Made by a program: the position numbers and the translations under genes | Notes under the pieces: generated by a model | What the model was told of the DNA's origin: nothing | The model's database searches: none | What the model saw: the letters and a program-made list of their open reading frames with translations, nothing else | Part shown: in pieces, positions 1 through 6,047 of the stretch | How the letters are laid out: every line of letters starts with the position of its first letter | How positions within the stretch are numbered: position 1 is the first letter of the stretch | Assembly: GCA_044236545.1 (NCBI GenBank) | Contig: JBIIGI010000063.1 | Coordinates: 1 to 15,264, forward strand | Reading direction: 5' to 3' | DNA length: 15,264 nt | From: UBA6821 sp044236545 | GTDB taxonomy: Bacteria; Verrucomicrobiota; Verrucomicrobiia; Chthoniobacterales; UBA6821

Positions 1-932
1 TAATGCGAAAGATCGCCCGCCTTGCCGGCGGATGATCCCCCGTGAAGCAGTCGCCAGAGACACCAGAGCGTTCCCGGAAGACTGACGGCGAGCAGGGAGG
101 GCCAGAGTGACAGGAAGGCCTTTTCGTTCACGGCCCCCACCATCAATGCCACCCGCCAGACCATCACCGTGCAGGCCAGCAGCACGGCAAGTGCGCAGTC
201 CCTCGACTCGGCGGGACGCTCCCGGCTCCGACGGCTCATGGCAAGGGTTGTGGCGGTGCTGGAGGCGACCCCCCCGAGGATCCCGGTCAGCGCGGTTCCG
301 GTTCTGCGGCCCAGCAGGCGCACGGAGAGGTAGCCGGCAAAATCGACGCCGCTGACCAGCACCACCATCAGCCAGATGGTGTGCGGATTGAAGGCATCGT
401 AGGGTCCGAGCGCCTCGTCCGGCACGACCGGGAGGATCACCCCGGTGACGGCCGCGAACTTCAGCGCGGAGCGCACATCCTCCACGGTCACGCCTCGGGT
501 GAAGCGGTGCAGCGCCGACTTGAGCGCGAGCAGGATCATGATGCAGACGGTGAGCACCAGCGCCACGCGTTCCTGATCCCAGTAGACCAAGCCGCCGATC
601 AGGAAGGTCAGCATGGCCGCCGCCCCGGTGGTGAATCCGGGATCACCTCCCGCAACGGCGCGCCGCTGGAGGAAGAGAGTCAGCCAGAGGGCCATCGCGG
701 CGAATCCCGCCACGAAAAAAAGGAGATGAACCGTCGAGGCAAACCAGGCGCAGAGCGCCCCGAAAAGGGCCCAGAGCGTGAAGGTCCTCAATCCCGCGAG
801 CACGTGCGCCCTGTGACGGCGGAACTGCTCGTCCCACTGACGTTCCAGGCCGATGAGCGCGCCGAGGCAACCGCTGACCAGCAGTGCGTGGAGCAGATGA
901 TCGGAAGCGGCTGAGGGGGTGCTGGGGACCAT
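1..932 (-). CDS. MgtC/SapB family membrane protein with DUF4010 domain (3' end outside window)
   Basis: The frame stays open from an ATG at 932 to the left edge, giving 310 residues without a stop; family members are usually about 400-430 residues, so the C-terminus is missing. An in-frame TAA lies about 36 bases upstream, which makes this the first ATG. Residues 24-31 read GALIGLER and are followed by AGLRTF (46-51), the MgtC/SapB N-terminal signature. Hydrophobic helices occur near 52-88, 104-115, 125-138, 160-170 and 185-207. Residues 216-230 (TGILGGVASSTATTL) match the conserved core of DUF4010, as in COG3174. Transport or membrane stress roles have been suggested for MgtC relatives, but the substrate is unknown. 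It lies 93 bases downstream of larE on the same strand and may be cotranscribed; no clear Shine-Dalgarno is visible. Family assignment is firm, function is not. Confidence 0.86.
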   Translation of the reverse strand, partial: MVPSTPSAASDHLLHALLVSGCLGALIGLERQWDEQFRRHRAHVLAGLRTFTLWALFGALCAWFASTVHLLFFVAGFAAMALWLTLFLQRRAVAGGDPGFTTGAAAMLTFLIGGLVYWDQERVALVLTVCIMILLALKSALHRFTRGVTVEDVRSALKFAAVTGVILPVVPDEALGPYDAFNPHTIWLMVVLVSGVDFAGYLSVRLLGRRTGTALTGILGGVASSTATTLAMSRRSRERPAESRDCALAVLLACTVMVWRVALMVGAVNEKAFLSLWPSLLAVSLPGTLWCLWRLLHGGSSAGKAGDLSH

Positions 933-1025
933 GAAGTGGGGCGATGAACTCGATCCGGAGAAAGGTTATCCTTGATTCAGGTTTGGGTGCAGGAGCGTTT
1001 GTTCGCCGTTGCGTCGTTGGTTCCC

Positions 1026-1850
1026 CTACCTTCGCAGAGGCTCCGGGTCCACCTCGACCTGGCCGAAGCCGCTGGCGGAGAGGGCGGCGACGAGGGTCTG
1101 TTTGACGGCATCGAGCCTCCCCGTCTCCACCGGTGCCACCTGGAGTTTGGCTCCGGGTCTCGATGTCCTGGAGTCCCCGGGGGGAGGCAGATAGCGCACC
1201 CGGAAGACCTTGAATCCAAACGCTCTCACGACAGCCTCCCCCCGCTCGACGAAAGCAAGCGCCTCACGGGTCACCGGCGTCCCGTGAGGGATGCGCGAAC
1301 TGAGGCAGGGCTGGGCCGGCTGATCGGCCGTGGGGAGTCCCATTCGGCGGGAGAGTTCACGGACATCGGCCTTGGTCATGCCGGCTTCCTTGAGAGGGGC
1401 GATCACGGAGAACTCCGCGGCCGCACGGGATCCCGGGCGCAGATCGGCGAGATCGTCCGCATTCTCACCGTAGGCAATGGCGGCGAATCCCCTCTCTCCG
1501 GCGACCTGATTCATTCGGAAAAAAAGCTCCGCCTTGCAGTAGTAGCAGCGATCGATCGGGTTCCCGGAATAGCGGGGATCCTCGAGTTCGGAGGTGGCCA
1601 CCACCTCGACGGCTGCCCCGATCGCCCTCGCCACCCGCAGGGCCTCGGCGAGAGAGTCTCTCGGCAGGCTCGGCGAGTCGGCGATGATGCCCGTGGCGCC
1701 GTCTCCCAGCGTCTGGTGGGCGACCGAGAGCAGGAGGGTGCTGTCGACTCCACCGGAGTAAGCGATGAGCAGCGGAGCATGACGGGCCAGGATCTCCCGG
1801 AGCAGGGATTCCTTTGCGGCCGGATCGGGCTCCACGGCGGCGGGTGTCAC
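1026..1850 (-). CDS. larE: LarE, ATP-dependent sacrificial sulfur transferase (nickel-pincer cofactor synthesis), three-cysteine type
   Basis: 274 residues with a GTG start. LarE adenylylates pyridinium-3,5-biscarboxylic acid mononucleotide and inserts sulfur, a step towards the nickel-pincer nucleotide used by lactate racemase LarA and related enzymes. The PP-loop SGGVDST is at 32-38. A CYYC motif places Cys102 and Cys105, and Cys182 lies in QPCLSSRIP, the position of the sacrificial cysteine of the Lactobacillus plantarum enzyme. Family members with all three cysteines, such as the Thermotoga maritima protein, bind a [4Fe-4S] cluster that relays sulfur; members with only the last cysteine give up their own sulfur. 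This protein should be the cluster type. The start codon overlaps the hemQ stop (GTGA, 1847-1850), which fits translational coupling and settles the start. No larA, larB or larC is in the window. NAD synthetase-like PP-loop enzymes are the alternative, but the cysteine pattern argues for LarE. Confidence 0.93.
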   Translation of the reverse strand: MTPAAVEPDPAAKESLLREILARHAPLLIAYSGGVDSTLLLSVAHQTLGDGATGIIADSPSLPRDSLAEALRVARAIGAAVEVVATSELEDPRYSGNPIDRCYYCKAELFFRMNQVAGERGFAAIAYGENADDLADLRPGSRAAAEFSVIAPLKEAGMTKADVRELSRRMGLPTADQPAQPCLSSRIPHGTPVTREALAFVERGEAVVRAFGFKVFRVRYLPPPGDSRTSRPGAKLQVAPVETGRLDAVKQTLVAALSASGFGQVEVDPEPLRR

Positions 1851-2695
1851 AGGTTCAGGCGGTTGCAGAGGTCGGGCACCTCCATCTGGATGCCAATGAA
1901 GAATTCGCCGAACTCAGCGTAGCGCGCGCTCACCTCGTCGAAGCGCATCTCGTAGACGATCGCCTTGATCTCGCTGGTGGTCCTTGCAAAGAGGGTGACC
2001 CCCCATTCCATGTCGTCGAGCCCGGTGGATCCGGTGATGAGTTGGCGGACGCGACCGGCGTAGGTGCGTCCGATCCTGGCATGGCCCGCCATGAGTCGCT
2101 TGCGCTCCCCGAAGGGCTCCGCGTACCAGTTCTGGTCCGGATTGCGTCGTTTCGACATGCCGTAGAAACAGAAGACCGGCCAGTTCGCGAGCGGCGGGAG
2201 ATTCGGTTCGAGCCGGTCCTTGAGGTACTTGGCCATCCGCTCGCGGAAAGCCGTCATCTTCTCCTCGTATGCCCCGCTTCCCGGCGCCAGTTTTTCCTCC
2301 TCCACGAGGAGGGCTCCGTACTCCTCCTCACCGGTGGTGTATTCGCTCCGTTCCGTCATCGAGAGCCAGGAGAAGACGGGGGTCGTCATTCCGGCACCGA
2401 GTCCCTCGCCCAGACGCTTGGCACAACGGTCCGCCACCTGCAGGTCGGGTGTGATGAGCATGAAGCCGAGATCGGCCTTGGGACTGACCATGCTGAGGGG
2501 GAGGAGTTGCGTGCCGGGCAGGGCCTGGATCTCACGGACCAGACGAGCCAGACCGTCGCGCCGCTTGCGGCGTTCTCCCGGCTCCAGATACTGCCATGCC
2601 TCCTGCTCCATCCTGTAAAAGAGGTGGAGGACGTGGCGGCCCTCAACCGGCAGGATCGGGGGAAGGGAAGGGTTCTGATCGTTCTCAAGGCTCAT
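1847..2695 (-). CDS. hemQ: HemQ-type coproheme decarboxylase (chlorite dismutase family)
   Basis: 282 residues from the ATG at 2695. HemQ removes two propionate carboxyls from coproheme III to make haem b, the last step of the coproporphyrin-dependent pathway, using peroxide in the cytoplasm. The C-terminal ferredoxin-like half carries the diagnostic signature: the AGHARIGRTYAG segment with His205 as probable proximal haem ligand, then QLITGSTGLDDMEWGVTLFA (218-237). Residues 177-184, FYGMSKRR, match the FYPMSKRR loop of Firmicute HemQ and keep the catalytic tyrosine (Tyr178), with Gly in place of Pro. These features separate it from true chlorite dismutase. The frame extends 58 codons further upstream, but that stretch has no family similarity and would run into the divergent regulator gene, so I take the MSLEND start. 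No clear ribosome binding site precedes it. larE follows with a 4-base overlap. Confidence 0.93.
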   Translation of the reverse strand: MSLENDQNPSLPPILPVEGRHVLHLFYRMEQEAWQYLEPGERRKRRDGLARLVREIQALPGTQLLPLSMVSPKADLGFMLITPDLQVADRCAKRLGEGLGAGMTTPVFSWLSMTERSEYTTGEEEYGALLVEEEKLAPGSGAYEEKMTAFRERMAKYLKDRLEPNLPPLANWPVFCFYGMSKRRNPDQNWYAEPFGERKRLMAGHARIGRTYAGRVRQLITGSTGLDDMEWGVTLFARTTSEIKAIVYEMRFDEVSARYAEFGEFFIGIQMEVPDLCNRLNL

Positions 2696-2829
2696 GGCTG
2701 GATTCTGTACGAAATGGTGATTTTGGCAACGCGCCTGAAAAAGATCCTTCACCCAAGGGAACCGAGCGCCACGCCGTCCGCCAGTAGCTGGTTGCAAGTT
2801 TCGTCCTTCCTCCCTCATACTTCCTCCCC
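2696..2829. promoter_or_regulatory. Divergent intergenic region between hemQ and the Lrp/AsnC gene
   Basis: This 134-base gap must hold the promoters of both divergent transcripts. For hemQ, a minus-strand TTGCCA (2724-2729) and CAGAAT (2702-2707) lie 16 bases apart. For the regulator, TTGCAA (2792-2797) and CATACT (2816-2821) lie 18 bases apart. Both are weak matches and would put transcription starts almost on the start codons, implying very short or leaderless messages. An AT-flanked imperfect dyad, TTTTGGC then GCC-TG-AAAA, spans 2721-2741 and is a possible operator for the neighbouring Lrp-type regulator; it overlaps the proposed hemQ -35. All by eye. Confidence 0.3.
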
Positions 2830-3309
2830 ATGGACTCCCTGATCCGCATCCTCCGCCACAATTCCGCAATCCCCCGCGCCGACCTTGCCCGTCAACTCGG
2901 CCTGAGCGAGGGCGAAGTGGCCGCCAAGATCGAGAAACTGGAGAAGGAGGGGATGATTCTGGGTTATCATGCCGTCATCAACCGCGAGAAGCATGATGCC
3001 GACGCTGTCACCGCCGTGATCGAGGTCAGGGTGACGCCCGAGCGGGAGGGGGGATTCGACCGCATTGCCAATCGCATTGCCGGATTCGAGGAGGTCGAGG
3101 GTGTCTACCTCATGAGCGGAGGGCACGACCTCATGGTTGTCGTCGAGGGGCGCAATCTGCGTGAAGTGGCCTCCTTCGTGGCCGACAAGCTCAGCACAAT
3201 CGAAGCCGTCCAGTCCTGCGCCACCCATTTCCGGCTCAAGACCTACAAGGAGAACGGGATCCGTCATGCCGTGGAGGAGTCGCCCGAGCGTCTCCCGGTG
3301 ACTCCCTGA
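2830..3309 (+). CDS. Lrp/AsnC family transcriptional regulator (AlaR/YugG-like)
   Basis: 159 residues. The N-terminal winged helix-turn-helix covers about 1-50: a short first helix, then PRADLARQLGLSEGEVAAKI as the DNA-binding helices. The C-terminal RAM (ligand-binding, oligomerising) domain covers about 58-140, with the typical GVYLMSGGHDLMVVVEG strand-loop-strand at 97-113. The length fits a standard Lrp/AsnC protein, which acts as dimers or octamers sensing amino acids. It starts 29 bases upstream of a class I aminotransferase on the same strand, the same order as yugG-yugH (alaR-alaT) in Bacillus subtilis. I infer that it controls that gene and perhaps itself. No Shine-Dalgarno precedes the ATG; the upstream bases are pyrimidine-rich. 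The effector cannot be read from sequence; alanine or another amino acid is a guess from context. Confidence 0.9.
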   Translation: MDSLIRILRHNSAIPRADLARQLGLSEGEVAAKIEKLEKEGMILGYHAVINREKHDADAVTAVIEVRVTPEREGGFDRIANRIAGFEEVEGVYLMSGGHDLMVVVEGRNLREVASFVADKLSTIEAVQSCATHFRLKTYKENGIRHAVEESPERLPVTP

Positions 3310-3338
3310 ACCGGAGACGCACCAGCACACCCAGGGGT

Positions 3339-4499
3339 ATGAGCCGTTCCCGCATTGCGACGCATGTCCGCGACATCCCCCGCTCGGGGATCCGCGATTT
3401 CTTTGAGATCGTCCAGTCGATGAAGGAGGTCATCTCCCTCGGCATCGGCGAACCTGACTTCGTCACCCCGTGGCACATCCGGGAGGCGGCCGTCTACTCG
3501 CTTGAGAAAGGGAAGACGGGCTACACCTCCAACCTTGGTTCGCCCCGCCTCCGTCGCTCCATCGCCGCCTATGTCGGGAAGCACTTCTCCGTGGAATACA
3601 ACCCTCACGACGAGATCATCGTGACGGTCGGCGTCTCCGAGGCGATCGACCTAGCCCTTCGGGCCCTGCTCAATCCCGGCGACGAGGTGCTCTACCACGA
3701 GCCGTGCTATGTCTCCTACAGTCCGAGCATTCAGCTTGCCGGCGGGATTCCGGTTCCCGTCGCCACCCGCGCCGAGGAGGAGTTCACGCTGCGCGTAGCC
3801 GATTTGGAGAAAGCCGTCACGCCGAAGACGCACGTCCTGATGCTGAATTTCCCCACCAATCCCACCGGTGCGGTCATGCCGCTGGAGGAGTTGAAGAAGA
3901 TAGCCGCCTTCGCCGTGAAGCACGACCTCGTGGTTCTCACCGATGAGATCTACAGCGAGTTGACCTACGACGAGCTGCCCCATCACTCGATCGCGGCACT
4001 TCCCGGCATGAAGGAAAGGACCGTGTTCCTGCACGGGTTTTCCAAGGCCTTCGCCATGACCGGATGGCGCATCGGCTATGCCTGCGGCCCCGCGGACATC
4101 ATCGAGGCCATGATGAAGATCCACCAGTACTCAATCCTCTGCGCGCCGATCATGGGCCAGGAGGCGGCTATCGAGGCCCTCGATCGCGGTGCTCGCAGTG
4201 TCGAACGGATGCGCGAGGAATACCGCCTCCGACGGAACCATATCGTCTCCTCGTTGAACGAGGCCGGCATCCCGTGCCATCTCCCCAAGGGGGCCTTCTA
4301 TGTCTTTCCCGACATTCGCGGCACCGGACTCTCGAGCAAGGAGTTTTCGCTCAAGCTTCTCGAGGAGCAGAAAGTCGCCGTCGTTCCCGGCACCGCCTTC
4401 GGCCCCGGCGGGGAGGGGTACGTGCGCTGCAGTTACGCCACGGCGATGGATCAGATCAAGATCGCCACGGGGCGCATTGCGGAGTTTGTCCGGCGATAG
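3339..4499 (+). CDS. Class I/II PLP-dependent aminotransferase (AlaT/PatA-like)
   Basis: 386 residues, full length for fold-type I aminotransferases of the aspartate aminotransferase I-gamma/AlaT group. Motifs appear in order: GIGEPDF (35-41), the TGYTSNLGSPRLRRSIAAY substrate-side region (60-78), YHEPCY (119-124), NFPTNPTG with PLP-contacting Asn174, TDEIYSEL with Asp202 and Tyr205, SKAFAMTGWR with Schiff-base Lys236, and YVRCSYA with carboxylate-binding Arg363. All catalytic residues are present. It transfers amino groups between an amino acid and a 2-oxo acid in the cytoplasm. The best guess for substrate is alanine/pyruvate with glutamate, because the preceding regulator gives the alaR-alaT arrangement; aromatic or aspartate substrates are possible. 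The start is supported by an AGGGG at 3333-3337, although it is unusually close to the ATG. The gene is cotranscribed with the regulator across a 29-base spacer. Confidence 0.92.
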   Translation: MSRSRIATHVRDIPRSGIRDFFEIVQSMKEVISLGIGEPDFVTPWHIREAAVYSLEKGKTGYTSNLGSPRLRRSIAAYVGKHFSVEYNPHDEIIVTVGVSEAIDLALRALLNPGDEVLYHEPCYVSYSPSIQLAGGIPVPVATRAEEEFTLRVADLEKAVTPKTHVLMLNFPTNPTGAVMPLEELKKIAAFAVKHDLVVLTDEIYSELTYDELPHHSIAALPGMKERTVFLHGFSKAFAMTGWRIGYACGPADIIEAMMKIHQYSILCAPIMGQEAAIEALDRGARSVERMREEYRLRRNHIVSSLNEAGIPCHLPKGAFYVFPDIRGTGLSSKEFSLKLLEEQKVAVVPGTAFGPGGEGYVRCSYATAMDQIKIATGRIAEFVRR

Positions 4500-4553
4500 T
4501 TCCCCGTCACGGTTTTCGAATCCTTTGGACGCCGGGGCATCGCGAATTGCGGT

Positions 4554-5342
4554 TCAACGGGAAATGCCGCACTGCCTGGCCATTTCCTCCGGGGTGGAGG
4601 AGCGGTGTACGAGCGAGGCGAGGTAGGCGTCGGAACGCGGGAGGGAGAGGAGTCCCGCAAACGCCCCGGGATGCTCCAGACGGGAGAAAATCATCCGGCG
4701 GATCCTACCGCGCGGGACGGTCTTCTCGCCGTAGCCTCCGGGCATGTTGCTCGACCAGAAGGTGACGGTCTCGACCCCATCCTTCCTATCCGTACGGAGG
4801 AAGATGACGGAGTGCCCGTGCTCGCTGGCGCCGATTCCGTCGTTCCAGAAAATCTTGAGGAAGTCGCCGGGGAGCGCCTTGGAGAGGTCGGTGAAGTTCG
4901 GCCCGAGCCCGAGTTCGTAAAAAAGCCGTGCCGTGCCGGGTCCGTTCGCATTCCAGCGGCCCCAGACGCCGGTGCCGTCGGGTTGTCCGGCCGGTCTGAG
5001 CGCGGTCGCCGCCCCGGGCGTCAGTTGGACGGCTCCGGAGGACTGGAGTAGTGAGAGGGCCTTCAGGAGGACGAGGTAGGTGGCCCCGGAGCAGTAACTC
5101 GGCGTGGCGCGGGAGGGATCGACGCGGAGCCCGCCGTCGGATGCCGTGACGGCGTTCCGCAGGGCCTCGTTGGCCCGCGATGCGACGGAGTATCCCCCGC
5201 CCCGGGGCATCTGCCCGAGTGCTTCGAGCAGGAGTTTGTTATTGGGGGGAAGAAAGTTATTTTCCGCCCGGACCTGATTCATGGAACATTGGAGCATCGC
5301 GGCCGAAAAAGCCGCCAAACAGAGGAACATCTGTGCAGTCAT
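4554..5342 (-). CDS. Secreted protein of unknown function, candidate NlpC/P60- or CHAP-like cysteine hydrolase
   Basis: 262 residues from ATG 5342; a GTG directly before it at 5345 is an equally possible start. I do not recognise a named family. Residues 1-26 form a signal peptide: a hydrophobic FLCLAAFSAAML stretch and a probable cleavage site after QVRA. The mature part has a conserved-looking layout: PSYCSGATYLVLLKAL with Cys84 at the head of a helix, like the DCSG nucleophile of NlpC/P60 enzymes; PGDFLKIFWND; EHGHSVIFL with His175 and His177 entering a beta strand; and FWSSNMPGGYG with Asn199. This Cys-His-polar order suggests a papain-fold peptidase or amidase acting on peptidoglycan or a periplasmic peptide, but that is inference. 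Its 5' end overlaps that of the divergent C39-like gene. It converges on the aminotransferase gene with a 54-base gap. Confidence 0.75.
   Translation of the reverse strand: MTAQMFLCLAAFSAAMLQCSMNQVRAENNFLPPNNKLLLEALGQMPRGGGYSVASRANEALRNAVTASDGGLRVDPSRATPSYCSGATYLVLLKALSLLQSSGAVQLTPGAATALRPAGQPDGTGVWGRWNANGPGTARLFYELGLGPNFTDLSKALPGDFLKIFWNDGIGASEHGHSVIFLRTDRKDGVETVTFWSSNMPGGYGEKTVPRGRIRRMIFSRLEHPGAFAGLLSLPRSDAYLASLVHRSSTPEEMARQCGISR
5321..5326 (+). promoter_or_regulatory. Shine-Dalgarno site deciding the GTG start at 5333
   Basis: AGAGGA sits 6 bases before GTG 5333. The open frame extends upstream to an ATG at 5180, but that part is antisense to the divergent secreted protein gene and shows no domain. 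The site therefore supports the shorter 223-residue product, which begins just before the membrane helix. Confidence 0.6.
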
Positions 5343-6004
5343 CACACCCCAGCATCAACGAAACACGCCGCCCCGCAAGCGGCATCCGTTTTTCCGCGGG
5401 ATCATGGATCCCGGCCGCCGTGATTGCAGCGCTTGCGGTCCCGTTGATGCTCTGGCTCTGGAAGGGGCCGATCTCGCCGCGTGGCGGCCTGCCGATTCCG
5501 GGGGTCATCATGATCGGGGTGCCGCAGTTCTTTCAGTCGGATCCTCGTTGGGGTCGGGAGGCCCTGGGAAACACAAGGGGAACGCTCGGGGCGGAGGGTT
5601 GTGCGGTCACCTCGGCGGCGATGGTGTTGCGGTTCTACGGGATGGATGTCGATCCGGGGCGCCTGAATCGATTCCTCGGGGAGAATCAGGGCTACGAAGG
5701 AAGGGGATGGCTGCGATGGGAATCAGCCGCGGAATTCACCCCGGGACAGATCGAGAAAGCCTACGAGGATCTCCCCTCCCATGCCCGGATCGATTGGAAT
5801 CTTCTCTCGGGAAATCCCGTGATCGTGCGGATCCGCCGCCCCGACGGGATCACCCACTTTGTCGTGATCGTCGGGAAAAGAGGATTCGAATACCTGATTC
5901 GCGATCCCGCGGGTCATGGATCGGCAAGCGGGGGCGCGCCACGTGCGCTTGGCGACCTCGGGGTCCCCGTGGAGGCCCTGCGCTACTATCGCCGGATTCG
6001 CTGA
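5333..6004 (+). CDS. Membrane-anchored C39-like peptidase family protein (Peptidase_C39_2)
   Basis: 223 residues from GTG 5333. A single hydrophobic helix at about 25-43 (WIPAAVIAALAVPLMLWLW) looks like an uncleaved signal anchor, placing the rest in the periplasm. The C39-like domain then begins: VPQFFQSDPRW (63-73), GTLGAEGCAVTSAAMVL with nucleophile Cys90, FYGMDVDPGRLNRFL, THFVVIVG with His175, and IRDPAG with Asp191. This is a complete papain-like Cys-His-Asp triad in the spacing of PF13529. Many relatives are extracellular peptidases or peptidoglycan-associated proteins of unknown substrate. No ABC transporter follows, so bacteriocin leader processing is unlikely. Its start overlaps the start of the divergent secreted protein gene, so the two probably share control elements. 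It converges on dnaB with a 43-base gap. Fold confidence is high, substrate unknown. Confidence 0.85.
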   Translation: MQSSHPSINETRRPASGIRFSAGSWIPAAVIAALAVPLMLWLWKGPISPRGGLPIPGVIMIGVPQFFQSDPRWGREALGNTRGTLGAEGCAVTSAAMVLRFYGMDVDPGRLNRFLGENQGYEGRGWLRWESAAEFTPGQIEKAYEDLPSHARIDWNLLSGNPVIVRIRRPDGITHFVVIVGKRGFEYLIRDPAGHGSASGGAPRALGDLGVPVEALRYYRRIR

Positions 6005-6030
6005 CGTCCCCGGAGCAGCTCAACGCGTGC

Positions 6031-6047
6031 CCGGATTTTCCGTCCGG
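6031..6047. terminator. Weak stem-loop between convergent genes
   Basis: CCGGA and TCCGG form a 5-base-pair stem around a 7-base T-rich loop in the 43-base gap between the C39-like gene and dnaB, which converge here. The position suits a bidirectional terminator, but there is no T-tract on either side and the stem is short. Confidence 0.25.

Noticed and set aside
381..914. A 177-codon plus-strand open frame near the left end.
   Set aside because: It is antisense to the MgtC/SapB-DUF4010 gene, lacks hydrophobic or domain structure, and is rich in Arg/Glu/Gly/His as expected of a GC-rich shadow frame.
972..1922. A 316-codon plus-strand open frame.
   Set aside because: It lies opposite larE, whose motifs are complete, and its own translation has no recognisable motif.
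1814..2842. A 342-codon plus-strand open frame opposite hemQ.
   Set aside because: It is a shadow of hemQ; the composition is atypical and it would overlap the start of the Lrp/AsnC gene.
2696..2869. A longer N-terminus for HemQ beginning at 2869.
   Set aside because: The extra 58 residues resemble no HemQ N-terminus and overlap the divergent regulator gene by 40 bases.
5180..5332. An upstream ATG extension of the C39-like protein.
   Set aside because: The 51 extra residues are antisense to the secreted protein gene and have no family similarity; the GTG at 5333 has a good Shine-Dalgarno.
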